A stretch of 64,000 nt of DNA, taken from contig NZ_JACHJK010000019.1 in NCBI RefSeq assembly GCF_014203595.1, forward strand, positions 6,344-70,343, read 5' to 3'. The notes under the pieces were generated by a model. It was not told the DNA's origin, ran no database searches, and was given only the letters and a program-made list of their open reading frames with translations. The stretch is from Streptomyces echinatus (GTDB lineage Bacteria; Actinomycetota; Actinomycetes; Streptomycetales; Streptomycetaceae). Below are positions 7,119 to 15,833 of this stretch, piece by piece; the stretch's first letter is position 1, and the number at the start of each line of letters is the position of its first letter. Position numbers and translations under genes: made by a program.

Positions 7119-8239
7119 AGGTCGGCGATCCGCCGCATCGTCAGCCCGGTCAGGTAGGCGACCGGGCAGCCCATGTCCCTCGCCACCGCCAGCGGCAGGG
7201 CCCCGATCGAGGCCGGCTGGTCGACCACGACCAGCACCGTCGGGGCGTGTGAAATCGGCTGCGATGTGCACCCGGGGCCATTCACGCCCTTTGGCTTGTG
7301 GGGCACGCTCTACGAAGCGAGCGAACCGTTCAGAACCACCAGACTCAGTCACCTGAGCACTCGACCCCTTCGAAAACCCGACGCGTTCATCATCGCCGAC
7401 GCCCCCCGCGCGATGCCCCACACGCTGCGGGCCATCGACAGCGAGGACGAGACGATCGCCGAGCTGGAGATGATCGTCGGCTTCGACGACGACCTGGCCG
7501 GCGAGGCAACCCGGGTCGCCAACCGGCTGCATGGCCTGCTCACTCAGATTCATCCGTCGCTGGAACGGGTGCTGGGGCCGCGGTTGCAGCACCCGGCCGT
7601 CCTTGCGCTGCTGGAGCGTTTCGGGTCTCCGGCCCAAATCCGCAAGGCCGGCCGACGACGGCTGGTCACGCTGTTACGGCCGAAAGCGCCGAGGATGGCC
7701 GAGCGGCTGGTCGACGAGATCTTCGACGCCCTGGACGAGCAGACCGTGACTGTTCCCGGCACCGACGCGGCCGCACTGATCGTCCCAAGCCTGGCCGCCT
7801 CCCTGACAGCCGTGCTTGACCAGCGCAGACTGCTGGCCGGGCGGATCGAAGAACTGCTGGAGGCCCACCCTCTTTCCAAAGTCCTGACGTCAATGCCCGG
7901 GATCGGCGTCAGGACCGGAGCCAGAATCCTGATCGAGGTCGGCGACGGCAGCACCTTCCCGACGGCCGGCCATCTCGCCGCCTACGCGGGTCTCGCCCCA
8001 GCGACCCGGAGCTCGGGCTCCTCCAGACGGGGAAACAAGCAGCTCAAACGGGCGTTCTTCCTCTCCGCGTTCGCCGCCCTGGGTGACCCGGCGTCCAGGC
8101 CTACTACGACAAGAAGATCGCCCAGGGCAAGCACCACACCCAGGCCCTGCTCTGCCTCGCCAGGCGCCGGGCCGACGTCCTCATCGCGATGCTCCGCGAC
8201 GGAACCTTCTACGAACCTCAACCCGCCACGGCCAGGTGA
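7087..8239. mobile_element. IS110-family element remnant with an internal inversion
   Basis: The plus strand from 7378 reads DAFIIADAPRAMPHTLRAI through PSLERVLGPRLQHPAV and the C-terminal transposase_20 part (LTSMPGIGVRTGARILIE, AAYAGLAPATRSSG), ending at 8237-8239 after a frameshift near 8098. The preceding piece of the same protein (LVVVDQPASIGALPLAVARD, GLTMRRIADLYPGEAKTDA) lies on the minus strand at about 7094-7245. The two parts meet at GACGCG in inverted orientation, so inverting 7091-7385 restores a continuous KTDAFIIAD. The extreme N-terminus is not found. It cannot encode a working transposase. Confidence 0.75.
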
Positions 8240-8253
8240 GGAGTTCCGACCGA

Positions 8254-8526
8254 TCAGTCAGTCCTCCGGCCGAAGCCGCCGACGAGCGGCCTCAGCCGCT
8301 GGTCATAGTCAGGCGCGAACAGCTCAGGAACCGCTTTGTCCAGCGTTCCGGCAATCCGATGGATCGGTGCCCACACCGCCGGGTCGTCGACGACGCGACT
8401 GAGGTCCGTCATCTGCAGCTTCTCCAGCCAGCGCGACAGCACCAGTGCCTCGTCACTCGTGAGCTTGATCGTGACCTGGCTATCGCCCATGCGCACCCCT
8501 ACGGCTTGGCCCCCACCCTCAGTCAC
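8254..8526 (-). CDS. Small hypothetical protein
   Basis: 90 residues as annotated; an internal ATG at 8490 (MGDSQVTIKLTSDEALVLS) is a good alternative start and gives 78 residues. The sequence alternates a strand (QVTIKLT) with helices (DEALVLSRWLEKLQ, WAPIHRIAGTLDKAVP) and ends in a basic tail. No signal peptide or membrane segment is visible. The family is not recognised; similar short proteins of unknown function are common near transposons in Streptomyces. Confidence 0.5.
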   Translation of the reverse strand: MTEGGGQAVGVRMGDSQVTIKLTSDEALVLSRWLEKLQMTDLSRVVDDPAVWAPIHRIAGTLDKAVPELFAPDYDQRLRPLVGGFGRRTD

Positions 8527-8660
8527 ACGAACCTACTGGCCTTCGACCTTGACCAAACACATAGGGGCCCCCGGATGGCGGGTCATGGATCGCTTCGCGG
8601 CATTCAACCCTGCATGATGCAATGATATAGACATCGGAATGCGAGTCAGCAAAGAACAGG

Positions 8661-10565
8661 ATGAACATGGGCCTGGTTGAATGCAGAACCGACCTCACTG
8701 GCGCCCAGTTGGAGGCCGCGTTCAAAGAGTTGACCAATGATAAAGCAATGCGTCTGGTCGATCTCTGCGGCTATGAAGTGAACGGACAGGCGCTCTACTC
8801 TGCCATCTGGGAGCCTTCGAAGGCGTCGGACCCCGTCCATGACTATATCTACTACTATGCAATGAATCCCACTGATTACTTCCTAAGTAACGATCTGTGG
8901 ATCGTTCAGGGGTACAGGCCAGTACGGGTAAACGGATACAGCGTCGGCGAAAAAACGTTCATTGCCACCATCTGGGCGAAGGGCGGAGGGTCGGACAACA
9001 GCACCAATATCAGCCATCCCAACATCCTCAACCTGCCACAACACCTCCGTGAGGTCCGGGCACAAGGGAATCGCATCGTCGACATCAATTGCTATGCGGC
9101 GTACGAGCCCAACCCGGATTATATGGGGCCTGGGCCCGCGCCGCTTGTCTGGGTCACTCGTTTCGCGACGATCTGGACCCGCTCTGACGGGCGGGACTGG
9201 GACGTGAGCCTCCCAGCGGACAGCGCTACGTACCAAACGATCTTCGACCGTCAGGTCAGCCTCGGTCGTGTCCCGACGAGAGTCAGCGGTTTCACCCAAT
9301 TCGGCAAGCAGAGATTCGTCACCCTTTTCGAAGGGATTTCGGGAATCGACTGGGGAGCTCGCCACGACAGATCGCCTGTTGACTACGGGACGGACCGCCT
9401 ACAGTTCGAGAACGAAAGCTTTCGACAGACTGCGGTAGGCGGATTTTCCGTCGGCCACGGGACCGGAGCAGTGCAGCGGTTCAATCCCGTCTGGGTACGC
9501 CGAGACTCGAACAATATCATCCCTGGGCTAGCGAATGCCTTTCTGCGGGATTTCAAGGCCCCCGGTCTGTCGCTCGCCGTGGCGAAAGACGGCCGACTGG
9601 TCTACGCAGAGGGGTTCGGAGTCGCAGACAAGATCACTGGAAAAAGGGTGACCGCGTCCAGCCAGTTCCGAGTCGCCAGTATCTCAAAGCCAATTACGGC
9701 GGCGGCCGTGTACAGACTGGTTGCCGACGGCCGGCTCGATATCGAGCAACGAGTCTTCGGACCCGGCAACCTTCTCAGTGGGCTCGGGACTCCCGTGGAC
9801 TCACGCGCCGTGAAGATCAGCGTGCGCCATCTCCTGGAGCACTCCTGCGGAGGCTGGTCCCACGACCCACCAGACCCGATGTACACAAAGCCCGAACTCA
9901 GTGCTCGCGCTCTCATCACCGATGTAGTGACCAGCCGGGCCCTGGAGAATGCTCCGGGGACAGCTTTCGCCTACTCCAACTTCGGTTACTGCGTACTCGG
10001 CCGAGTCATCGAGCAAGTCACCGGTCAGACCTACGAACAGTACGTGCGGCAGCATATCCTGGCGCCCTGCGGAGTAGAGAACATGTTCATCGCGGGAAAC
10101 ACCGCAATGGAAAGACGGCCGGAAGAAGTGACTTATTACGGCCTTGACGGCCTCGACCCTTACAGCCTCCCGGTCCGCCGGATGGATGCGCACGGAGGAT
10201 GGCTGGCCACACCGACCGACCTATTGCGCCTGGCTGTACGTGTCGACGGGTTCCCGGCCCCTCCCGACATCTTGCCAGGGAGGCAGATTGCCCACATGAC
10301 CTACCCCACCGGACTGCCTGGATCTAATGGCTACGCGAGGGGCTGGTACGTGAACAGCAATGGCACCTGGCTCCAAACTTGGTATCACCCAGGCAACCTT
10401 GATGGGACAGCATCGATCCTCGTACGGACAAAGGATGGCTACTGCTGGACGGCAGTGACTAACACGGGGCGCGGGAACGACGCAAGCACCTGGTCGGGTC
10501 TCGATGAACTGATGTGGAAAATCCACGACCGGGTCGATGTCTGGCTGTTCGACGGGTCGCTGTGA
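8661..10565 (+). CDS. Polyglycine-hydrolase-like serine hydrolase (propeller plus beta-lactamase fold)
   Basis: 634 residues. The C-terminal half (about 285-625) is a class C beta-lactamase/D-alanyl peptidase fold: nucleophile motif SISK with Ser340, YSN with Tyr438, and a third-motif candidate HPGN at about 576. The N-terminal half (about 1-270) is made of repeated segments (DLCGYEVNGQALYSAIWE, VQGYRPVRVNGYSVG, VSGFTQFGKQRFVTLF) of the propeller type seen in polyglycine hydrolases and related proteins. No signal peptide is visible at the chosen ATG, which is odd because the family is largely secreted. Third-position GC is lower than in the neighbours and the upstream region is AT-rich, both suggesting recent acquisition. 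Substrate unknown. Confidence 0.75.
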   Translation: MNMGLVECRTDLTGAQLEAAFKELTNDKAMRLVDLCGYEVNGQALYSAIWEPSKASDPVHDYIYYYAMNPTDYFLSNDLWIVQGYRPVRVNGYSVGEKTFIATIWAKGGGSDNSTNISHPNILNLPQHLREVRAQGNRIVDINCYAAYEPNPDYMGPGPAPLVWVTRFATIWTRSDGRDWDVSLPADSATYQTIFDRQVSLGRVPTRVSGFTQFGKQRFVTLFEGISGIDWGARHDRSPVDYGTDRLQFENESFRQTAVGGFSVGHGTGAVQRFNPVWVRRDSNNIIPGLANAFLRDFKAPGLSLAVAKDGRLVYAEGFGVADKITGKRVTASSQFRVASISKPITAAAVYRLVADGRLDIEQRVFGPGNLLSGLGTPVDSRAVKISVRHLLEHSCGGWSHDPPDPMYTKPELSARALITDVVTSRALENAPGTAFAYSNFGYCVLGRVIEQVTGQTYEQYVRQHILAPCGVENMFIAGNTAMERRPEEVTYYGLDGLDPYSLPVRRMDAHGGWLATPTDLLRLAVRVDGFPAPPDILPGRQIAHMTYPTGLPGSNGYARGWYVNSNGTWLQTWYHPGNLDGTASILVRTKDGYCWTAVTNTGRGNDASTWSGLDELMWKIHDRVDVWLFDGSL

Positions 10566-11150
10566 AGGACGGCTCACACATCCGAGCACTCAAAGGGGGA
10601 CCACGTCCTGGACGACGAGCAGGTGAGGGTCTATTTGCGGTCCTTGTCGGTCTCGGTCACAAAGGTGACCGCGCCGTGGGCAGCAAGGACGGCGAAGGGC
10701 GCCGCGAGGCGGGTGACCGCTTGATGCTGTGGGAAGTTCCCCAGTCAAGCTGCGAACGCCATCGTGGCAAGGTGGATCGCTGCGGCGGTGAGTAATCCGC
10801 AGGCCGGTCAGGAGCTAGCCGAAAGCGGGGCCGGTGCCATTTGGGGTCCTGTGGTTCTCCTTGTGCCTGCTGGAACGGTTCCAGGCGTTCCCGGTGTCTT
10901 CCATTGCCGCCTTCGGAGGGCAGGCCAGGCGGACATGCTGGATTCGCGGCAGGGAGTCGACCGGCCGACCTTCTGCTGCAAGGACCAGTCGAGCGTGTCC
11001 TGGACACGGCCGCGGGCGGTGGTGATGCGGTTGTCCACGCGCTGGCCTCATGTGCTGGTCCGGGTTTGGCGCAGTGGGCCCGGCTGCTTGGCGAACTCCG
11101 GCGGCCCGCCCGGTGACCGTCTAAACCACCACGCGGGACGCCGTCACTCC
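10566..11150. other. Gene-free stretch
   Basis: Open frames exist on both strands, but none shows consistent third-position GC bias, a ribosome binding site and a recognisable motif together. The stretch could hold decayed mobile-element DNA. I see nothing to annotate. Confidence 0.4.
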
Positions 11151-11193
11151 GAGGGCGGGGCCGGGCATGAGTTTCATGCCCGGCCCCGCCCTC
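11151..11193 (-). terminator. Strong hairpin terminator of the secreted-protein gene
   Basis: A perfect 20-bp inverted repeat (11151-11170 with 11174-11193) has a 3-nt loop and starts 4 nt after the stop of the minus-strand gene at 11198. It is the strongest hairpin noticed in the window. Confidence 0.85.
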
Positions 11194-11197
11194 TCTT

Positions 11198-11677
11198 TCA
11201 GCCGTCGTTGAGTACGACCGCCTTGGCCGACGGGCCGTGGGAGTCCCGGTACAGGAACACAATCCGGCTACCTTTGCCACCGAGGGCATTGGGGGACGTG
11301 CTGTCTTCGTAGAAGTTCTTGTTGCACACCACGGTCGAGTGCCGATACCACTCGCCGTAGCAGTAGCCCTGCCGGTAGATCTTCCAGTCGCCTCGCGCGT
11401 TCTTCAGTTCGTTCCACCACTCGACGCGCGGGCTGCCGTCGACCGTGTCACCGACGTTCACCAGGAACTTGTCCCCGGACCGCTCGAAGCAGGCCCAGCC
11501 CGGCTCGTGGAAGGGCGGCGCCGTGCCGCCTCTCCAGGTGTCGTCGCAGATCTCAGTTGTTAAGCTCCCGTAGTCTTCCTCCAGCTCAACGGCTTGCGCA
11601 GACGTGGCCACTGTCGCCGGTAGAACGCACGAAGCAACAGCTACCGCAACTGTCCGCGCGATGCGATGCAATCTCAT
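11198..11677 (-). CDS. Small secreted protein
   Basis: 159 residues. A Sec signal peptide is clear: MRLHRIARTV, a hydrophobic core (AVAVASCVLPATVATS), and a likely AQA cleavage site near residue 29. The mature protein of about 130 residues has several Cys (EICDDTW, GWACFERSG, GYCYGEW, VVCNKN) and aromatic residues, suggesting a disulfide-stabilised extracellular fold. The family is not recognised. Two other small secreted proteins (14286-14689 and 15041-15502) lie on the same strand within 4 kb, around the M64 peptidase and nSTAND genes. Confidence 0.75.
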   Translation of the reverse strand: MRLHRIARTVAVAVASCVLPATVATSAQAVELEEDYGSLTTEICDDTWRGGTAPPFHEPGWACFERSGDKFLVNVGDTVDGSPRVEWWNELKNARGDWKIYRQGYCYGEWYRHSTVVCNKNFYEDSTSPNALGGKGSRIVFLYRDSHGPSAKAVVLNDG

Positions 11678-11816
11678 CTGTACGACATTCCTTTCCCTCG
11701 AATGTCATCGGTACCTCGCGCCCCACTCGGTGCGCTGAGAACGGGTACCCGTAGTCGTTGGCGACCCTGGAGCGGTCTGGTTCACTGCTCGCATCACCGA
11801 GTTCAGCAGTTGGCGA

Positions 11817-11962
11817 ATTGTTCGGCAGGCTGTTCTGCCAACCGAACAATGGCCGGGCGTGATCCTTCTGGGAGCGGGGAGGGCACATAGCTTTGCCGCC
11901 GGTATGTCTAGAGCGACATAGCGGGGGTGGGGCGTGGCGGGGCGTCGTGAGGTGCCAATAGC
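11817..11962 (+). pseudogene. Decayed copy of the nSTAND upstream palindrome and gene start
   Basis: An inverted repeat ATTGTTCGG / CCGAACAAT (11817-11825, 11842-11850) is followed 83 nt later by GTGGCGGGGCGTCGTGAGGTG at 11934, encoding VAGRREV. The intact nSTAND gene has the same pair: ATTGTTTGG / CCAAACAAT at 15712-15746, then 87 nt to its GTG start encoding VAGRREV. Only about 30 bp of the old coding region survive here. Confidence 0.55.
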
Positions 11963-12425
11963 GGGACGGGCGCCTGGGAGGATCTCCTGAGCACCCGTAA
12001 CGTTGCCTCAGGAGACGGCAGGCGGCCGGCGGGCGGCACCGCCGTGCGCCCGGGGGCGGTGCCGAACTGCCGGTCCGCTGTCGGCGGCCCGTGGCGGTAC
12101 TGCTCGGCCCGGTGCCTGGACATGGCGCCAGCCTAGGAGCGGCCGCTGACGAGCCACCGGGCGGCGCATGACGGCTGTGGCCAGGATGTGCCATCGGGCT
12201 GCAGACCGGGCGGCTTGTCGGCGTCGGGCGAGGAGGTCGCGCCCGGCCAGGCGTTCGCGGCCTTCGGCGCCGAACGCTTCCCCGACGCGCGCCAGCGCGG
12301 ACACCACCGCGACGGTGGAGGGCCGGGCTAGTGCAACATCCCTAAGTCTCTTGCCCCTTGGTGTCCACGCCTCTAAGTTAAGCGCGCCATTAAGTCCATT
12401 TAACTGAACACTTAGCGAGGTCGCC
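11963..12425. other. Gene-poor stretch upstream of the M64 peptidase gene
   Basis: On the minus strand around 12140-12340 one frame has coding-type bias (TVAVVSALARVGEAFGAEG, AARSAARWHILATAVM) but lacks a credible start and end; it may be a gene remnant. Just before the peptidase start the DNA is locally AT-rich (12370-12410, several TTAAG/TTAAC motifs), a plausible promoter region for that gene. Confidence 0.35.
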
Positions 12426-13751
12426 GTGACGCACCGCGCAAGACCACGTACACGCTGGATCACCGCCGCCACGGCCCTCCTCGCCGCGGTCGCGGCGCTG
12501 GCCGGGGGTACGGGTTCGGGGACGGCCGAGGCGGCCGCCCCGGGACAACGCACCCAGCACATCGAGTACTTCGCCGGCCCCGCGGCCGAGCCCCGCCAGG
12601 TGAGCGTCCCGGCACGACCGGCGGAGCACGACCAGGCGGCCCGCCGCCCGGCCCGTCAGGCCGCCGTCCCCGCGGTGCGGCCGCTGGAGCGGACCGGACC
12701 GGTCTCCGGGCGGCTCGACCTGGTCGTGATGGGCGACGGCTACACCGCCGACGAGCAGGGCGACTTCGCCGCCGACGCCGAGGAGAAGCTGGACGCGATC
12801 TTCGCCGTCGAGCCGTACCGGAGCTACCGGGGGCTGTTCAACGTCTGGCTCGTCGACACCGTCTCCGCCGAGTCCGGGGTCTCCGGCGACCCGACCGCCG
12901 ACGTCGGGAAGGACACCGCGCTCGGTTCCGCCTTCTTCTGCGACGGCCTCGAACGCCTGCTGTGCGTCGACACCGACGCGGTCGCCCGGTACGCCCGCCT
13001 CGCCCCGGACGCCGACATCGTCTTCGTCGTCGCCAACTCCGCCAAGTACGGCGGTGCCGGCTACTCCACCGCCGACCTGCCGCCGACCTCTCCGTTCCAC
13101 GGCGTGGCGACGATGTCCTCCGACAACGAACGGTCGTACCTCATAGGAGCCCATGAACTGGGCCACTCCATAGGCAAGCTGGCCGACGAGTACCAGTACC
13201 CGGGCTACGGCGCCTACCCCTACGCAGAGGAACCGGCCACGGCCAACCTGACCCTCACGCGCGACCCGGCCACCGCCAAGTGGAGCCGCTGGGCCGGTGT
13301 CCAGGACCCGACCGGCTCCATCGTCGGCACCTACGAGGGCGGCGGCTACTACGAGACCGGCATCCACCGTCCGACCGACACATCCCTCATGCGCAGCCTG
13401 GCGTCGCCCGAGTTCAACGTCGTCGGGCGCGAGGCGATGATCGCCGGCTTCTACGCCTACGCAGACGCCCTGACTTCCCCTGTGCCCACCACCGAGCCGG
13501 TCCGCGGGAACCGGCCGATCCCGGTGCGCCTCGCCCCGCTGACCGGCCTCGCCGACCTCCACCTCACCTGGTACGTGGACGGCAGGGAGGTACCCTGGGC
13601 GGCCGGCGCCCGCGTGGTGACGCCGCACGCGCTGGGCGTCCACGGGCACGGTCACCGGGTCACGGCCACCGTGACCGACCGCTCGGCAGCCCTGCGTAAC
13701 CCCGTGGCCCTCGCCCGGGCGACCAACTCACTGACATGGACGATCCGCTAG
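12426..13751 (+). CDS. Secreted M64-family (IgA-type) zinc metallopeptidase
   Basis: 441 residues from a GTG at 12426, preceded by GCGAGG. The N-terminus is a signal peptide (basic MTHRARPRTRW, hydrophobic ITAATALLAAVAALAGG, AEAA cleavage region). The zinc site HELGHSIGKLADEY (His243) is the HExxHxxxxxxD motif of M64 peptidases. Upstream are the family's DLVVMGDGYTADEQGDF motif and the stretch SYRGLFNVW. The C-terminal 80 residues look like a beta-sandwich add-on. It would be exported and cleave extracellular protein. It stands alone on the plus strand among minus-strand secreted-protein genes. Confidence 0.9.
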   Translation: MTHRARPRTRWITAATALLAAVAALAGGTGSGTAEAAAPGQRTQHIEYFAGPAAEPRQVSVPARPAEHDQAARRPARQAAVPAVRPLERTGPVSGRLDLVVMGDGYTADEQGDFAADAEEKLDAIFAVEPYRSYRGLFNVWLVDTVSAESGVSGDPTADVGKDTALGSAFFCDGLERLLCVDTDAVARYARLAPDADIVFVVANSAKYGGAGYSTADLPPTSPFHGVATMSSDNERSYLIGAHELGHSIGKLADEYQYPGYGAYPYAEEPATANLTLTRDPATAKWSRWAGVQDPTGSIVGTYEGGGYYETGIHRPTDTSLMRSLASPEFNVVGREAMIAGFYAYADALTSPVPTTEPVRGNRPIPVRLAPLTGLADLHLTWYVDGREVPWAAGARVVTPHALGVHGHGHRVTATVTDRSAALRNPVALARATNSLTWTIR

Positions 13752-14285
13752 GAGTCACGTCTCCGCGGGACAGGGGGCGCTTCCCCTTCACTACGGCCGG
13801 GGCAATCAGGGCGGTGGGCACAGCCGAGCGAGCGTTCTGTCGCCGGCGTGGCATGGCCGCCCGCCTGGCCCGCGAGCACGGCGGCGCTGAACACAGCTGG
13901 CGACGCGCCATGGCCGATGCCCGCGCCCAATTCTGATGCAGCCAGGGGCACGGCGGCTCGGTCGGGGGCGCAGCTGAGCAAGCGGTGCCCTGACGACTGC
14001 CGCGATGTGCAGGCCTTCCGTACGCGATTCGTACGGAAGGCGTACGCTTGCCCGTCAGTCGACCGGGCCAGGGCTCGCAGGCAGGACACAGGCGCACCGG
14101 CAGCCTGTCGAAGGTGTCGACAGAGGCTAGTGGTGCCGCCCGGGAAGTGCAGATTCGGGGTAAGTGTTTGCGCGGCGCCGCAGCATGAGCGCGAGCTGAA
14201 TGACGCGGTCGAGCCAGGGTGGCCCGGATAGCGGCCGGGGCGACCTGCAGGTCTGGAACCAAACCGATGCGCCTGAGGTATCGCA
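13752..14285. other. Gene-poor stretch
   Basis: A short plus-strand frame overlapping the peptidase end (13736-13936, ending RREHGG-type basic helices) has coding-like bias and may be a displaced gene tail, but no start can be defended. The rest shows only the hairpin at 14013-14041. Confidence 0.3.
14013..14041. promoter_or_regulatory. Perfect inverted repeat
   Basis: A 12-bp perfect inverted repeat (14013-14024 with 14030-14041, arm GCCTTCCGTACG) has a 5-nt spacer. It lies between the M64 gene and the end of the minus-strand secreted-protein gene at 14286, about 245 nt past that stop, so it could be a late terminator or a protein-binding site. Confidence 0.45.
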
Positions 14286-14689
14286 TCACCAAGCAGCGGA
14301 TTCACATGCGCTGTCGTGCAGGGGGTAAGTGTTGCCACCGCTGTAGTAGCGGCCGGTGACTAGTGTGCACCACTTCTGGTTCCCGGATTGGTTGTTGGCG
14401 ATCGCAGTGGCCGACAGCTGGGGCGCAGCTGCAGCTGTTTCGGCGGAATCGACCTCTGCGCCGTCTCGTGTCAGGACCACATCGATCTCGATGTCCGTGA
14501 CGGTGGCGCAGTAGATGTGGCCGGTCGCGTGGACGCTCGGCGATCGGTACCAGGGGGTGCCGGCGAAGCGAAGCAGGAAGTAGCGGCGGAGATGTATGCA
14601 TCCCCACTCGCGTAGGTGGCACTCGATACCACCATCGTTGCAGTGATCGCCGTGAGGGTGGCGAGGCTCCAGGAGACTCGCTTGGTCAT
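14286..14689 (-). pseudogene. Frameshifted small secreted protein
   Basis: The ATG at 14689 has an excellent GGAGGAG site. It begins a signal peptide (MTKRVSWSLATLTAITATMVV, then SSATYASG). Near 14560-14600 coding bias jumps to another frame that reads RFAGTPWYRSPSVHATGHIY, WCTLVTGRYYSGGNTYPLHD and ends ACESAAW. Joined, the product would be about 130 residues with paired Cys, like the other two small secreted proteins nearby. A single-base indel or a sequencing error would explain it. Confidence 0.55.
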
Positions 14690-14713
14690 TTCTCCTCCTT
14701 GAGTCATGGCCAT

Positions 14714-15040
14714 GGCGACGCTCGCAGAGCGTACGGTTTCACCTGTTTAGGGAGCAATGGGCCGATACCACCTGTTACAGCCGAATCGTGTTCAGCTGCA
14801 ACAGGTGAGGGAATCAAGGTCCCTTCGAGACCAGTGGTGGGCGCGTCGTCGTCCGCCCCGAGTCGGATCGCGTCTGCGGCTCGTTTGGGCGTTACGTCGG
14901 GTCTGACTTGCGATACGTGCGGCGTCCTGGCCCGACAACGCAGCCGGGCATAGAACGTCCTCGGGATCGGACGTGGAGCAGGACCCAGCCGCCGGTAGCT
15001 GTCTCTTCGGCAGCCGAACGAACGCGAGCCGGACGAGAGA
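14714..15040. other. Intergenic stretch between two minus-strand secreted-protein genes
   Basis: No convincing gene. A minus-strand frame at about 14760-14950 has moderate bias but no start or known motif. It should hold the promoter of the gene starting at 14689. Confidence 0.35.
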
Positions 15041-15502
15041 TCAGTTGAAGGGGTGCGGTACGTCCCATCCACCGCAATCTGTCTCAACGCCGTCGTCGAC
15101 GATGCACTCCTTGACCTCGAAGGGCTGCTCTGTGTCGGCTTCCCAGCGGTACCAGCTGTCACTACGGGACTTGCTGTTGCCCTTACCTGAAGCGGTGAGC
15201 TGCCAGGGGGTGCTAAATCCCCCGCTGATTAGGCGCCACCGGAAGTACATACGCGCGCTTGCGTAGTCACCCTTGGTGTCCTCGACGGTCGCGTGCACGG
15301 TCCATGTGTCTTTGTCATAGCCGGTGAGCGCATAGTCGCCGTGGGCCCATGCCCCCACGACGTCGGCCTGAGTGTCGGTCGCGTTCCAGCTGGTGGCTGC
15401 GGCTTGTGCACTGCTGCCCATGGCGAAGACCGTCGCCAAAGTCAGGGCACTGGCGGCTGCGGCCAAAGAGACCTTTTGTCCTGTGTTCTTCAAGAGGAGC
15501 AC
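15041..15502 (-). CDS. Small secreted protein
   Basis: Up to 153 residues from a GTG at 15502, but a TTG at 15493 (KNTGQKVSLAAAAS) is better placed, 8 nt after GGAGG, giving 150 residues. The signal peptide core is SLAAAASALTLATVFAMGSS with AQAA cleavage. The mature part is rich in Trp and Asp (DVVGAWAHGDYALTGYD, YFRWRLISGGFSTPW) and ends with two Cys (KECIVDDG, ETDCGGWD), which could form one disulfide. Family unknown. Its promoter region lies back to back with that of the nSTAND gene, with 331 bp between the start codons. Confidence 0.7.
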   Translation of the reverse strand: MLLLKNTGQKVSLAAAASALTLATVFAMGSSAQAAATSWNATDTQADVVGAWAHGDYALTGYDKDTWTVHATVEDTKGDYASARMYFRWRLISGGFSTPWQLTASGKGNSKSRSDSWYRWEADTEQPFEVKECIVDDGVETDCGGWDVPHPFN

Positions 15503-15711
15503 CTCCAGAGGCGGGTGTCACACGCTTCGACTGCCGGCGGGACAGCTGAACTCGGTAAAAGAGCCTGGCTTCCTCGTACGGTTCCGGTTGGCCTCCGCAG
15601 GCATCTCTGCACGGCGGAAGCTGATCCGGCTCCCTCTCCCGGCAGGCTCCCTTGACCGGCCGGCTGTCGCGGGCTGGACGGGTTTGCATCACTGATTTCA
15701 GCGGCTCTCGC

Positions 15712-15746
15712 ATTGTTTGGCGGTCCTGTTCTGCGGACCAAACAAT
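15712..15746 (+). promoter_or_regulatory. Palindrome upstream of the nSTAND gene
   Basis: ATTGTTTGG (15712-15720) and CCAAACAAT (15738-15746) form a 9-bp inverted repeat with a 17-nt spacer, 87 nt before the GTG at 15834. A related palindrome at the same distance from a decayed copy of the gene start lies at 11817-11850, so it is conserved together with the gene and is a likely operator or promoter element. Confidence 0.55.
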
Positions 15747-15833
15747 GGCTGGTCACGATCTCGCGAGGGCGTTGTGAGGCTCCGTAGCGTCGCCACTGAC
15801 CTGGTCGTGAGGCTGCTGGAGGGGGCGGGAAGT

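Noticed and set aside
10566..11150. Possible transposase remnant
   Set aside because: Several frames were read on both strands, but no transposase motif could be matched with confidence.
12390..13655. A long minus-strand open frame opposite the M64 peptidase
   Set aside because: Glycine/valine-rich shadow frame; the plus strand has a signal peptide and zinc motif.
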